From Amycolatopsis sp. cg9 (GTDB lineage: Bacteria; Actinomycetota; Actinomycetes; Mycobacteriales; Pseudonocardiaceae), in the NCBI RefSeq assembly GCF_041346945.1, contig NZ_CP166850.1, positions 5,130,501 through 5,194,500 of the forward strand: DNA of 64,000 bases, given 5' to 3'. Shown here piece by piece: positions 45,873-55,580 of the stretch (positions are counted from its first letter, which is position 1; every line of letters starts with the position of its first letter). A program made the translations under genes and the position numbers. The notes under the pieces are model-generated. The model saw only the letters and a program-made list of their open reading frames with translations. It was not told the DNA's origin and searched no databases.

Positions 45873-47057
45873 TCAGACCTCGTCGCGGCCGGCGCCGCGG
45901 GAGGGCACCGCGGTGAACATCCGCGGGCGTCGGTAGCCGGCTTTCTCGTACGCCGCTTCGACGGCCGCCTTGACCCGGTCCAGGTCGGCGTCGCGGACCA
46001 GCGCGATGGCCGAGCCGCCGAAGCCGCCGCCGGTCATCCGCGAGCCGAGGGCGCCGGCTTCCCGCGCCGAGTCGACCGCGAGGTCCAGCTCGGCCGTGGA
46101 GATCCGGTAGTCGTCGCGCATGCTGACGTGCGAGGCGTCCAGGTACGGCCCGATCTCGGCCAGCCGCCCGGCGCGCAGCAGCTCGACCGTCTCGAGCACC
46201 CGCTGGTTTTCGGTGACGACGTGCCGCACCAGCGGCACCAGGTCGTCCGGCAGCCGGTCGAGGGCCTCGGCGAGGCCGTCGACGGTGACGTCGCGCAGCG
46301 CCTTCACCCCGAGCAGCTCGGCCGCTCGCTCGGTGCCGCGGCGGCGCTCGCCGTAGCCGCCTTCGGCGTGCGAGTGCTTGGTGCGGGTGTCGATGATCAG
46401 CACCTGCAGCCCGGCCTCGGCCAGGCCGAACGGCACCTGCTCCTGCTCGCCCGACCGCACGTCGAGGAACAGCACGTGCGACTCGGTGCAGCAGAGGGAC
46501 GCCGTCTGGTCGAGCAGGCCGGTGGGCGCGCCGACGAAGTCGTTTTCCGAGTGCTGCACCCACCGCGCCACCTGGGGCCGCGTCGGGACGCGGTCGCCGG
46601 GAGCGCCGAGCTCCAGGCCGGCCAGGCCCAGCAACGCCAGCGACACCGCGCACTCGAGCGCGTGGGAGGAGGACAGCCCCGCCCCGGACGGCACGTCCCC
46701 GGCGATCACCAGGTCGGCGCCGCCGGTGAAGCCCTGGTCGCGCAGCACCCAGGCGACGCCCGCCGGGTACGCGGCCCACCCGTCGACCGTGCCCGGCGCC
46801 AGGTCGGCGATCTTGAGTTCGCCGGAGCGCTGGAGCTGGCCGTCGTCGCCGAGGGTGGCCACGGACAGGACGCCGTCCTCGCGGGGCGCCGCGGCCGCGG
46901 CCAGGCGGTGCGGCAGGGCGAACGGGAGCACGAAGCCGTCGTTGTAGTCGGTGTGCTCGCCGATCAGGTTGACCCGCCCGGGCGCCGACCAGACGCCGGT
47001 GGGCGCGGTGCCGTGGACCGTGCGGAACGCCGCCACGGCCTCCGAAGCGGGGCTCAC
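45873..47057 (-). CDS. galK: Galactokinase GalK
   Basis: GHMP kinase phosphorylating galactose to galactose-1-phosphate. It has 394 residues. The galactokinase signature is [20 protein letters not shown], the ATP-binding loop is [16 protein letters not shown], and the third motif is [15 protein letters not shown]. The GTG at 47057 overlaps the regulator's stop (GTGA), linking galK translation to the DtxR-family gene. No galT is visible in the window, so the Leloir pathway is incomplete here. Confidence 0.94.
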   Translation of the reverse strand: MSPASEAVAAFRTVHGTAPTGVWSAPGRVNLIGEHTDYNDGFVLPFALPHRLAAAAAPREDGVLSVATLGDDGQLQRSGELKIADLAPGTVDGWAAYPAGVAWVLRDQGFTGGADLVIAGDVPSGAGLSSSHALECAVSLALLGLAGLELGAPGDRVPTRPQVARWVQHSENDFVGAPTGLLDQTASLCCTESHVLFLDVRSGEQEQVPFGLAEAGLQVLIIDTRTKHSHAEGGYGERRRGTERAAELLGVKALRDVTVDGLAEALDRLPDDLVPLVRHVVTENQRVLETVELLRAGRLAEIGPYLDASHVSMRDDYRISTAELDLAVDSAREAGALGSRMTGGGFGGSAIALVRDADLDRVKAAVEAAYEKAGYRRPRMFTAVPSRGAGRDEV

Positions 47058-47743
47058 CTGGCCTGCGCCAGGACGGCGTGCAGCGCGGAGGTGGCGACCT
47101 GGGCGGTGGTGTCCCCGCCGGTGACCTCGATGGTGCCGCCGTTGGCCTTGCCGATGGTGACCGTGCCGCCCGGCACGATGCCGACCGACTTGAGCTCGGT
47201 CATCAGCGACTCGTCCAGCTGGACGTGCTCGGCGATGCGCCGGATCTCGACGCGGCCGCCACCGGTGCGGGCGAACTCGTCGAGCCGGACGAGGTCGGCC
47301 TCGGCCGGCGGCGCGGGGTCGCCGTCGCCCAGCTTGTCCAGGCCCGGGATCGGGTTGCCGTACGGGGAGGTGGTCGGGTGGTCGAGCAGCTTGACCAGCT
47401 TGCGCTCGACGGCTTCGCTCATCACGTGCTCCCACCGGCACGCCTCGTTGTGCACGTGCTCCCACTCGAGCCCGATCACGTCGACGAGGAGGCGCTCGGC
47501 CAGGCGGTGCTTGCGCATGACGGCGATGGCCAGTTCGCGGCCGTGGTCGGTCAGCTGGAGGTGCCGGTCGTCGGCGACCACGACCAGTCCGTCGCGTTCC
47601 ATCCGGGCGACGGTCTGGCTCACGGTCGGGCCGCTCTGCTGCAGGCGCTCGGCGATGCGGGCGCGCAGCGGAACGACACCTTCTTCTTCGAGCTCGTAGA
47701 TCGTACGCAAGTACATCTCGGTGGTGTCGATGAGATCGTTCAC
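47054..47743 (-). CDS. ideR: DtxR-family iron-dependent regulator (IdeR-like)
   Basis: A 229-residue metal-dependent repressor. The winged helix includes [20 protein letters not shown]. Metal ligands fall at the same numbers as in DtxR/IdeR when the GTG at 47743 is used: Met10, His79, Glu83, His98, Cys102, Glu105, His106. This and the AAGGGGA ribosome binding site support that start over ATGs upstream. A C-terminal SH3-like domain follows ([20 protein letters not shown]). It should control iron uptake and storage with Fe2+ as co-repressor. It is the first gene of the galK operon, an odd partnership also seen near galE in corynebacteria. Confidence 0.92.
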   Translation of the reverse strand: MNDLIDTTEMYLRTIYELEEEGVVPLRARIAERLQQSGPTVSQTVARMERDGLVVVADDRHLQLTDHGRELAIAVMRKHRLAERLLVDVIGLEWEHVHNEACRWEHVMSEAVERKLVKLLDHPTTSPYGNPIPGLDKLGDGDPAPPAEADLVRLDEFARTGGGRVEIRRIAEHVQLDESLMTELKSVGIVPGGTVTIGKANGGTIEVTGGDTTAQVATSALHAVLAQAR

Positions 47744-47983
47744 GCTGTCCCCTTCGTCCGCGTTGCTCATCGTAGTCGTTGGCACCGACAGCGGCGGCGG
47801 GCCTGGCGGATACTGTGCCGTCAGTTACCGAGCCGACGGCAGCCGCGGCGGAAACCGCCGCCTCGCGCGGATCGGCTGCGGGCCGGGTCCGCCTGCGTCA
47901 GGCTGGATCGGCGCCGACTCGCCGGTAGGGGAGATGTCCGCACCCCGGCGCGGCCGGGCGCCGGGCCGCTGCAAGATGGGGGC

Positions 47984-48829
47984 ATGCGTCCGCTGATCAG
48001 CACCACCGACCTCGCCGCCGCGCTGGCGGGCCCGGCCGCCGAACGGCCCGTCGTCCTCGACGTCCGCTGGCGGCTCGCCGGCCCGCCCGGCGCCGAGTCC
48101 TACGCGGCGGGCCACATCCCCGGCGCGGTGTTCGTCGACCTCGACCGAGCCCTCGCGGCCGAGCCGGGCGAAGGCGGCCGCCACCCCCTGCCCACCCCGG
48201 CCGACCTGCAGCGCGACCTGCGCGCGGCGGGCGTGCGGACAGGTCACCCGGTGGTGGCCTACGACGACGCCGACGGCTCGGTGGCGGCCCGCGCGTGGTG
48301 GCTGCTGCGCTGGGCGGGCCACGAAGAGGTGGCGGTCCTCGACGGCGGTTACGCGGCGTGGTCGGCCGAAGAACACCCGGTCAGCATCGAGCCGGCGGAC
48401 CCGGCCCCGGGCGACATCACCGTCCACCCGGGCGCGATGCCGGTCCTCGACGCGGACGAAGCAGCCGCCCTGGCCCGCGACGGCCTCCTCCTCGACGCCC
48501 GGGCAACCCCGCGCTACGCGGGCGAGACGGAACCGGTCGACCCGCGCGCGGGCCACATCCCGGGCGCGGTGAACGCCCCCTTCTCCGGCCACATCGCCGA
48601 CAACGGCCGCTGGCACGCCTCGGCGGAGCTGGCAGCGCGCTTCGCGGACCTGGGCCTGCGCCCAGGCGAGCCGGTCGCCGCCTACTGCGGCTCAGGGGTG
48701 ACGGCGAGTTCGGTGGTACTGGCCCTGGAACTGGCCGGCCACCCGGGCGCAGGCCTGTACGCGGGCTCCTGGTCCCACTGGTCCCGCAACCCCGACCGCC
48801 CCGCGGCGACAGGCCCCCTGCCCGGCTGA
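47984..48829 (+). CDS. Two-domain sulfurtransferase (rhodanese / 3-mercaptopyruvate type)
   Basis: A 281-residue protein with two rhodanese domains. The first (VVLDVRWRLAGPPGAESYAA, GHIPGAVFVDLDRAL) lacks the catalytic cysteine. The second has the active-site loop YCGSGVTASSVVLALELAGH. The CGSGVTA loop resembles mercaptopyruvate sulfurtransferases more than thiosulfate-specific enzymes (CRKGVT), but the preferred donor is not certain. The ATG start follows GGGGGC. It is divergent from the DtxR-family gene by 240 bp. Confidence 0.9.
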   Translation: MRPLISTTDLAAALAGPAAERPVVLDVRWRLAGPPGAESYAAGHIPGAVFVDLDRALAAEPGEGGRHPLPTPADLQRDLRAAGVRTGHPVVAYDDADGSVAARAWWLLRWAGHEEVAVLDGGYAAWSAEEHPVSIEPADPAPGDITVHPGAMPVLDADEAAALARDGLLLDARATPRYAGETEPVDPRAGHIPGAVNAPFSGHIADNGRWHASAELAARFADLGLRPGEPVAAYCGSGVTASSVVLALELAGHPGAGLYAGSWSHWSRNPDRPAATGPLPG

Positions 48830-49029
48830 CTGCTTGCCCACAGGCGCGACGGGCCCCGCCGCCCAACCGGCGGCGCCCGGACGCACTCGCGCAACGCGCC
48901 GCGGTGCTCGGCCGACTGGTGGGCCTGCCTGCACCCCGCCCGCCGCCAGGCCCCCGACCGGCGTCCACACCCCGACCGGCTGTACTTCAGGGACACACAG
49001 TCCCCCGAACGGCACTACAGTCGGACACT

Positions 49030-50199
49030 ATGTCGCCGGCCGTCGTTTGGGACTCCGCCCTTCTCGGTTATGACCTGGGTGGGGATCACCCGTTCAACCC
49101 CGTCCGGCTGGAGCTCACCGTCCGGCTGGCCACCGAGCTCGGGGTGCTCGACGACGTCCCGCTCCTGGTGCCGACCGCCGCCGGGGACGAAGAGCTGCTC
49201 CGGGTGCACGCTCCCGAATACCTCGCCGCCGTGCGGGAGGCGCCGCTCGTCGGGTGGGATGTCGGGCACGGGCTCGGGACTTCCGACAACCCCGTCTTCT
49301 CCGACATGCACGACGCCTCCGCGCTCGTCGTCGGGTCCACCCTGCTCGCCGCCCGCAAGATCGCCGAGGGCGAGGCCACCCGCGCGGTCAACATCGCCGG
49401 CGGGCTGCACCACGCCATGCGCGACCAGGCGTCCGGGTTCTGCGTCTACAACGACTGCGCGGTCGCCATCTCGTGGCTGCTCGACCACGGCTTCGAGCGG
49501 ATCGCCTACATCGACACCGACGTCCACCACGGCGACGGGGTCCAGGCCGCCTTCTACGACGACCCGCGCGTCCTCACCATCTCGCTGCACCAGCACCCCT
49601 TCACGCTCTGGCCGGGCACCGGCTACTCCGCCGAGACCGGCCGCGGGAAGGCCGACGGGACCGCCGTCAACATCCCGTTGCCGCCGCGCACGCGCGACCC
49701 CGGCTGGCTGCGCGCCTTCACCGCCGTCGTCCCCTCGCTGCTCGCCGACTTCGAACCGCAGCTGCTCTTCACCCAGTGCGGCGTCGACTCGCACGAGGAA
49801 GACCCGCTCGCCGACCTCTCGCTGTCCGTCGACGGGCACCGGACCATCTACACCACCCTCCGCGACCTCGCCGAGACCTACGCCGGCGGCAAGTGGATCG
49901 CCGTCGGCGGGGGTGGGTACCAGCTGATCCGCGTCGTGCCGCGGTCGTGGACGCACCTGATCGCCACCGTCCTCGACCGGGACGTCGACCCGGCGACGCC
50001 GCTGCCGCCGGGCTGGACCGCCACCGTCGGGAAGGCCGCGCCGCACGCCGAGCTCCCGCGGGCGATGACCGACGACCGCGACACCGGGTTCAAGCCGTGG
50101 GGCGACGGCGAGGACGATCCCGTCGACATCGCCGTCCGGGACACCCGCCGTGCCGTGTTCCCCTTGCACGGCCTCGACCCGGACGACCCCAGGGACTGA
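49030..50199 (+). CDS. acuC: Histone-deacetylase-like protein deacetylase AcuC
   Basis: A 389-residue zinc deacylase of the class I HDAC fold. The metal and catalytic residues are in YIDTDVHHGDGVQAAFYDD, GLHHAMRDQASGFCVYND, QCGVDSHEEDPLADLSLS and the GGGGYQ loop. AcuC removes acetyl groups from acetyl-CoA synthetase lysine. It lies directly upstream of a Pat-type acetyltransferase (2 nt between the stop and the next ATG), so the window contains a writer-eraser pair for lysine acetylation. The ATG start gives MSPAVVWDSALLGYDLGG. Confidence 0.93.
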   Translation: MSPAVVWDSALLGYDLGGDHPFNPVRLELTVRLATELGVLDDVPLLVPTAAGDEELLRVHAPEYLAAVREAPLVGWDVGHGLGTSDNPVFSDMHDASALVVGSTLLAARKIAEGEATRAVNIAGGLHHAMRDQASGFCVYNDCAVAISWLLDHGFERIAYIDTDVHHGDGVQAAFYDDPRVLTISLHQHPFTLWPGTGYSAETGRGKADGTAVNIPLPPRTRDPGWLRAFTAVVPSLLADFEPQLLFTQCGVDSHEEDPLADLSLSVDGHRTIYTTLRDLAETYAGGKWIAVGGGGYQLIRVVPRSWTHLIATVLDRDVDPATPLPPGWTATVGKAAPHAELPRAMTDDRDTGFKPWGDGEDDPVDIAVRDTRRAVFPLHGLDPDDPRD

Positions 50200-50201
50200 T
50201 C

Positions 50202-52883
50202 ATGACCGGCCGGGACCCCTTCGACTACCCCCGCGACTGGGAGGCCGACGTCGTGCTGTCCGACGGCGGCACCGTCCACCTCCGTCCGATCGTGCCCACC
50301 GACGCCGACGGGCTGGTCGCCTTCCACGGCAAGCTGTCCGAACGCACGCGGTACTTCCGCTACTTCGGCGCCTACCCGCGGATCCCGGAGAAGGACCTCA
50401 AGCGGTTCTCCACCGTCGACCACCACGACCGGGTCGCGTTCGCCGCGTTCCTGGGCGACGACATCGTGGCCGTCGGGCGGTACGAGCGGCTGGACAGCGG
50501 GCCGTCGGCGGAGGTCGCCTTCGTCGTGAGCGACGCGCACCAGGGACGCGGGCTCGGCTCGATCCTGCTCGAACACCTCGCCGCCGCCGCGTCGGAGTGC
50601 GGGTTGCGCCGGTTCGTCGCCGAGGTGCTCGCCGAGAACGCCGCCATGGTGCGGGTCTTCCGCGACGCCGGCTACCAGGTCAGCCGCGAGATCGAGGAAG
50701 GCGTGCTGCACCTGGAGTTCGACATCGACCCGACCGAGGAGTCGCTCGCCGTCGCGCGGTCGCGGGAGCAGGCGGCCGAGGCGCGCAGCGTGCACAACCT
50801 GCTGCACCCGGCGTCGGTCGCGGTGATCGGCGCTTCCGCCGAGCCGAACAAGGTCGGCCACGTCGCCTTCGTGAACCTGCTGGCTGCCGCGTTCACCGGC
50901 ACGGTCTACCCGGTCAACCCCGAGCACCGCGCCATCCGCGGTGTCCGGGCGTACCCGTCCGTGCTGGACATCCCGGACCCGGTCGACCTGGCCGTCGTCG
51001 CGGTGCCCGCCGAGGCCGTCGAGTCCGTTTTGGACGCTTGCCTGGCCAAGGGCGTGAAGACGCTGCTGATCCTGTCGAGCGGCTTCGCCGAAGCCGGGCC
51101 GCACGGCCTGCACGCCGAGCTGCGGCTGGTCGGCGAAGCGCGGGCGCACGGCATGCGCGTGGTCGGCCCGAACGCCCTCGGCGTGCTCAACACCGCGCCC
51201 GGCATCCGGCTGAACGCCACGCTCGCGCCGCGGCTGCCGGGCCGCGGGCGCACGGGGTTCTTCTGCCAGTCCGGCGCGCTGGGCACCGCGATCCTCGCCG
51301 ACGCCGAAGCGCGCGGCCTCGGGCTGTCGACGTTCGTCTCGGCGGGCAACCGCGCCGACGTCTCGGGCAACGACCTGCTGCAGTACTGGGAAACCGACCC
51401 GGACACCGATCTCGTGCTGCTGTACCTCGAGTCCTTCGGCAACCCGCGCAAGTTCGCGCGGCTGGCCCGGCGGCTCGCGCGCACGAAACCGATCGTCGCG
51501 GTGAAGTCGGGGCGGCACGCGGTCCGCCCGCAGCTGGCCGCGACGTCCACCGAGATCGACGAAGCCAGCGTCCAGGCGCTGTTCGAACAGGCCGGCGTCG
51601 TGCGGGTGGAGTCGCTGGCGCAGCTGTTCGACACCGCGCTCGTGTTCGCCCACCAGCCGCTGCCCGCCGGGCCGCGGGTCGCGATCGTCGGCAACTCCAG
51701 CGCGATCGGGCTGCTGGCCGCGGACACCGCGCGGATGCAGGGGCTGCGGCTGGCCTCGGACCCGGTGGACGTCGGCCCGCAGGCGAGCCCGGAGGACTTC
51801 GCGAAGGCGGTCGGCGAGGCGCTGACCTCGCCGGAGACCGACGCGCTGGTCGTCGTCTTCGCACCGCCGATCGCCATCCCCGGCACCGCGTACGCGCGCG
51901 CCCTGCGGGAGACCGTGGTCGAACTGGGGCAGCGCAAGCCGATCGTCTCGACGTTCCTCGCGGCCGAAGGCGTGCCGGACGAACTGGCGGTGTTCACCGG
52001 CGACGGCGTCCCGACGCGCGGTTCGATCCCGTCGTACCCGAGCCCGGAACGCGCGGTGAACGCGCTCGCGAGGGTCGTCCGGTACGCGGCGTGGCGGCAG
52101 CGCCCGCAGGGCACTTTGGTGCGGCCGCAGGGGATCCACACCGAGCAGGCGCAGGGTCTCGTCCGCGAGCTGCTGGAAACCGAGAGCGGCAAGACGACGC
52201 TGCTGTCCGACACCGACGTCGTGCGGCTGCTCGGCTGCTACGGCATCGACGTCGTGCCGTTCCGCATAGTGTCCACTGTGGACGAAGCGGTCGCGGCGGC
52301 GGCGGAGCTGGGCTACCCGGTGACGCTCAAGGCGGTCGACGAACGCCTGCGCGGCCGCCCCGACCTGGCCGGGGTGCGGCTCGACCTGGCTTCCGGCGAT
52401 TCGGTGCGCACCGCCTACGAAACGCTGCGCGAGATCTCCGGCGACGACGACGTCTACGTCCAGCGGATGGCGCCGAAGGGCCTGTCGTGCGTGATCGGGC
52501 TGCAGGACGACCCGTCGTTCGGCACGCTCGTCTCGTTCGGGCTGTCCGGGCTGGTCAGCACGCTGCTGGGCGACCGCGCCTACCGCGCGGTACCACTGAC
52601 CGACGTCGACGCGGCCACCCTGCTGCGCGAACCGCGAACGGCGCCCCTGCTCACCGGCTACCGCGGCGACGAGCCCGCCGACCTCGCCGCGCTGCAGGAC
52701 ATGGTGCTGCGCGTGGCCGCGCTCGCCGAGGACAACCCCGAGGTGCGCTCACTGGTGCTCGACCCGATCCTGGCCTCACCGGACGGCGCTTTCGTCGCCA
52801 ACGCGCGCCTGGTGCTGGGCCTCCCCCCGACCCGGCCCGACACCGGCCCGCGCCGCCTCCGCGCGATCAACCCCGTGGACTGA
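50202..52883 (+). CDS. Pat-type protein lysine acetyltransferase with N-terminal GNAT domain
   Basis: An 893-residue fusion. Residues 15-175 are a GNAT domain (VSDAHQGRGLGSILLEHLAA carries the acetyl-CoA pyrophosphate loop). Residues of about 200-893 resemble ADP-forming acyl-CoA synthetase: CoA-binding (SVAVIGASAEPNKVGHVAFV), succinyl-CoA-synthetase-like flavodoxin and ATP-grasp regions (YPVTLKAVDERLRGRPDL). Salmonella Pat has the reverse order, GNAT at the C-terminus; the GNAT-first layout is typical of actinobacteria. It likely acetylates acetyl-CoA synthetase and is opposed by AcuC. The catalytic histidine of the synthetase part is not evident, so that domain is probably regulatory. Contains palindrome copy 5. 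Confidence 0.9.
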   Translation: MTGRDPFDYPRDWEADVVLSDGGTVHLRPIVPTDADGLVAFHGKLSERTRYFRYFGAYPRIPEKDLKRFSTVDHHDRVAFAAFLGDDIVAVGRYERLDSGPSAEVAFVVSDAHQGRGLGSILLEHLAAAASECGLRRFVAEVLAENAAMVRVFRDAGYQVSREIEEGVLHLEFDIDPTEESLAVARSREQAAEARSVHNLLHPASVAVIGASAEPNKVGHVAFVNLLAAAFTGTVYPVNPEHRAIRGVRAYPSVLDIPDPVDLAVVAVPAEAVESVLDACLAKGVKTLLILSSGFAEAGPHGLHAELRLVGEARAHGMRVVGPNALGVLNTAPGIRLNATLAPRLPGRGRTGFFCQSGALGTAILADAEARGLGLSTFVSAGNRADVSGNDLLQYWETDPDTDLVLLYLESFGNPRKFARLARRLARTKPIVAVKSGRHAVRPQLAATSTEIDEASVQALFEQAGVVRVESLAQLFDTALVFAHQPLPAGPRVAIVGNSSAIGLLAADTARMQGLRLASDPVDVGPQASPEDFAKAVGEALTSPETDALVVVFAPPIAIPGTAYARALRETVVELGQRKPIVSTFLAAEGVPDELAVFTGDGVPTRGSIPSYPSPERAVNALARVVRYAAWRQRPQGTLVRPQGIHTEQAQGLVRELLETESGKTTLLSDTDVVRLLGCYGIDVVPFRIVSTVDEAVAAAAELGYPVTLKAVDERLRGRPDLAGVRLDLASGDSVRTAYETLREISGDDDVYVQRMAPKGLSCVIGLQDDPSFGTLVSFGLSGLVSTLLGDRAYRAVPLTDVDAATLLREPRTAPLLTGYRGDEPADLAALQDMVLRVAALAEDNPEVRSLVLDPILASPDGAFVANARLVLGLPPTRPDTGPRRLRAINPVD
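52272..52284. repeat. Recurrent palindrome GTCCACTGTGGAC, copy 5 (in the Pat-like gene)
   Basis: Exact copy, read as Ser-Thr-Val-Asp (IVSTVDEAVA). Confidence 0.7.
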
Positions 52884-52884
52884 C

Positions 52885-54555
52885 ATGGCCCCACCGAACG
52901 ACCCAGCCGGACACCGGCCCGCGCAGCCGGCCCGCCCACCCGACCCGGCTTACGTGACCGACCCGGCCGCCGCGGCTGATCCGGCGACGCCCGCTGGCCC
53001 CGCTGCATCGGCTGAACCGGCGACGCCGGCCGGTCCAGTCCCCGAGACCGACTCGGCGAGGCCGGCCGGCTCGGCCGCGTCGACTGGCCCGGCTGATCCG
53101 GCGACGCAGGCCAGTCCCGCTGCGCTGCCCGATCCGGCTGGGTCGCCCGGTTCGGCCGCGTCGGCGGGTTCGGCTGGGTCGCTCGGTTCGGCCGCGTCGG
53201 CGGGCCCGGCTGGTCCGTCCACGCCGGCCGGCCCCGCTGAGCTGCCCGATCCGGCTGGGTCGCCCGGTTCGGCCGCGCCAGCGTGCCTGGCTGGGCCGCC
53301 CGATCCGGCCCCGGCGGCTGACCCGTCCACGCCGGCTGATCCGGCGACGCCGGCCGGCCCGGCTCCCGAGACCGGCTCGGCGACGACGGCCGGCCCAGCC
53401 ACGTCGCCCGCCCCCGGGACCGGCCCGCCGACCCTCACCGGGCTCCTGTCCCGCCACGCGGCGGACCTCCCCGGCGCCGTCGCGCTCGTCGCCCACGGCG
53501 ACCAGGTCGAAGCCGCCGCCGTCGGCTCGGCCGATGCCCAGCGCACACTCCCGATGGCGCGGGACTCCCTGTTCCGCATCGCCTCCCTCACCAAACCGAT
53601 CGTGGCCGCGGCGCTACTACTGCTCGTCGACGAAGGCGAACTAACCCTCGACGACCCCGTCGCGCGGTGGCTCCCGGAGCTGGCGTCGCCCGTCGTCGTC
53701 CGGACCCCCGGCGGCCCGGTGGACGACGTGGTGCCCGCCGTCCGGCCGATCGCCGTGGGCGATCTGCTGACCTTCCGGTGCGGGTACGGGCTCGCCGCCG
53801 ACATGACGCTGCCCGCTGTCGATCTGCTGCTGCAGGTGCTCGGCCATCCGGCGGCGCCGCCGCGCGGGCTCGCCGCGGACGGGTGGCTGGCCGCGCTGGC
53901 GCAGGTGCCGCTGCTGCACCAGCCGGGCGAAGCGTGGCTCTACGACACCGGCTCGGACCTGCAGGGTGTGCTGATCTCGCGGGTCACCGGCCGTCCGCTG
54001 CCGGAGTTCCTGGCGGAGCACCTGTTCGAGCCGCTGGGCATGGCCGACACCGGGTTCACCGTGCCGACGGCGGCGCTGGGCCGGCTGACCAGCGCGTACC
54101 GGCGCGGTGCGGACGGGCTCCGGCTGATCGACTCGCCGGAAGGCCGGTGGAGCACTCCGCCGTCGTTCCCGTCCGGGTCCGGCGGGCTCGTCTCGACCGC
54201 CGACGACCTGCTCGCGTTCGGCCGCTTCCTGCTGGCCGAAGGCACGGCGGGTGAGCGGCGGCTGCTGTCGCCGCGGTCGGTGCGCGCGATGACGACGAAC
54301 CACCTGACGCCGGCGCAGCGGGCCGCGGGGCGGGAGTTCCTGCGGGGCCAGGGCTGGGGGTACGGCGGTTCGGTGGACGTCGAGCCGCGGCGGCCCGGTG
54401 AGGTGGCGGGCCGCTACGGCTGGGTCGGCGGTGCCGGAACGGCGTGGCACGTCGTCCCGTCGACCGGCACGGTTTCGGTGCTGCTGACCCAGGTCGAGCT
54501 GACCAGCCCCGAGCCGACCCCGCTGATGCGCGAGTTCTGGGCGTACGCCGCTTAG
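52885..54555 (+). CDS. Serine hydrolase (beta-lactamase/penicillin-binding-protein fold) with repeat-rich N-terminus
   Basis: A 556-residue protein. Residues 1-175 are almost only Ala, Pro, Gly, Ser, Thr and Asp (DPATPAGPA-type units), without a signal peptide or membrane segment. The catalytic domain starts near residue 180 (LTGLLSRHAADLPGAVALVA). The SxxK motif is SLTK in FRIASLTKPIVAAA. A tyrosine motif follows (LYDTGSDLQGVLISRV), where the usual YxN is YDT. The family end motif is GWVGGAGTAWHVVPSTG. It is probably an esterase or carboxypeptidase-like enzyme; the substrate is unknown. The ATG is 1 nt after the previous stop. Internal repeats at the DNA level are listed separately. Confidence 0.8.
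   Translation: MAPPNDPAGHRPAQPARPPDPAYVTDPAAAADPATPAGPAASAEPATPAGPVPETDSARPAGSAASTGPADPATQASPAALPDPAGSPGSAASAGSAGSLGSAASAGPAGPSTPAGPAELPDPAGSPGSAAPACLAGPPDPAPAADPSTPADPATPAGPAPETGSATTAGPATSPAPGTGPPTLTGLLSRHAADLPGAVALVAHGDQVEAAAVGSADAQRTLPMARDSLFRIASLTKPIVAAALLLLVDEGELTLDDPVARWLPELASPVVVRTPGGPVDDVVPAVRPIAVGDLLTFRCGYGLAADMTLPAVDLLLQVLGHPAAPPRGLAADGWLAALAQVPLLHQPGEAWLYDTGSDLQGVLISRVTGRPLPEFLAEHLFEPLGMADTGFTVPTAALGRLTSAYRRGADGLRLIDSPEGRWSTPPSFPSGSGGLVSTADDLLAFGRFLLAEGTAGERRLLSPRSVRAMTTNHLTPAQRAAGREFLRGQGWGYGGSVDVEPRRPGEVAGRYGWVGGAGTAWHVVPSTGTVSVLLTQVELTSPEPTPLMREFWAYAA
53125..53277 (+). repeat. 36-bp direct repeat in the Ala-Pro-rich coding region
   Basis: The 36-bp block at 53125-53160 (encoding LPDPAGSPGSAA) recurs identically at 53242-53277, 117 bp (39 codons) later. 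Shorter units based on GCTGATCCGGCGACGCC also recur between 52976 and 53360. This points to expansion by in-frame duplication. Confidence 0.8.
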
Positions 54556-55571
54556 CCGTCCGCGAGTGCGTCGCCCAGGGCCAGCAGCTGCGAGGTCGCC
54601 GAGCCGAGCTCGAACTCCAGGCGCTTCGCCGCCGTGAAGTAGCGGTGCACCACGTGGTCGACGTCGATGCCGACGCCGCCGTGGACGTGGACCGCCGTGT
54701 GGGCCACCCGGTGGCCCGCCTCCGCGGCCCAGAACTTCGCCGTCGCCACCGCCTCCGTCGCGGGGAGGTCCGAAGCCAGCCGCCACGCGGCCTGCAGGGT
54801 CGTCAGCCGGACCGCTTCGACGTCGACGTACGCGTCCGCGAGGCGCTGGCGGACCGCCTGGAACCCGCCGATGACGTGGTCGAACTGCCTGCGCTCGCCG
54901 GCGTACGCCGCGGTCAGCTCCAGCGCCCGTTCGACGACGCCGAGCTGCTGCGCGCAGACGCCCACGGTTCCGCGCAGGCGCAGCCACCCGGCGATGTCTC
55001 CCAGCGAGATCCCCGGGGCGTCGGACAGTTCCAGCAGGCACGCGTCCGCGTGATCGGTGGTCCGCTGCGGCCGCACCGAGACCCCGGGCGCGGCCGCGTC
55101 GACCAGGAAGACCTCGTCCGCAGCGGCGACCAGGAACCCGTGCGCGAACGCGCCGGACGCGACCGCGGGCGCGGTGCCGGACAGCTTGCCGCCGGCGGAG
55201 GTGAACCCGGACAGCGCCACGGCCAGGACGCGCTCGCCGCGCAGCACCGGCAGCACCCAGCGGTCCACCAGCTCCGGCGTGCCGAACTCCGCCAGCGCCG
55301 ACGCCGCCATCGTGATCGACGGCAGGTAGGGGACCGCGGCCACGGCGCGGCCGATCTCGGTCAGCACCGCGCACTGCTCCAGCAGGCCGAACCCGCCGCC
55401 GCCGAGCGACGACGGCAGCGCCGCGTCCAGCACGCCCGCCTGGCCGAGCGCCGTCCACAGCGGAGCGTCGAAGCCGCCGGTGCCGTGCGGGTCGTGGGTG
55501 GTCTTGCCGGCGAGGATCCGCCGGCTCAGCGCGGCGAGGTCGGCCGACGCCTCGGAGGGGGTGAAGTCCAT
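54552..55571 (-). CDS. Acyl-CoA dehydrogenase, FadE27/ChsE5-like partner subunit
   Basis: A 339-residue ACAD with the N-terminal fold (FTPSEASADLAALSRRILAG) and a truncated C-terminus ending LEFELGSATSQLLALGDALA. It lacks the GGTNEI motif of full-length enzymes, as expected for one half of an alpha2-beta2 acyl-CoA dehydrogenase in which the partner contributes part of the FAD site. It lies 9 nt after the larger subunit gene. In Mycobacterium, FadE26-FadE27 (ChsE4-ChsE5) occupy this place next to mce4 and oxidise the cholesterol side chain. The family call rests on length, missing motif and synteny. Confidence 0.85.
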   Translation of the reverse strand: MDFTPSEASADLAALSRRILAGKTTHDPHGTGGFDAPLWTALGQAGVLDAALPSSLGGGGFGLLEQCAVLTEIGRAVAAVPYLPSITMAASALAEFGTPELVDRWVLPVLRGERVLAVALSGFTSAGGKLSGTAPAVASGAFAHGFLVAAADEVFLVDAAAPGVSVRPQRTTDHADACLLELSDAPGISLGDIAGWLRLRGTVGVCAQQLGVVERALELTAAYAGERRQFDHVIGGFQAVRQRLADAYVDVEAVRLTTLQAAWRLASDLPATEAVATAKFWAAEAGHRVAHTAVHVHGGVGIDVDHVVHRYFTAAKRLEFELGSATSQLLALGDALADG

Positions 55572-55580
55572 GAGGGGCTC

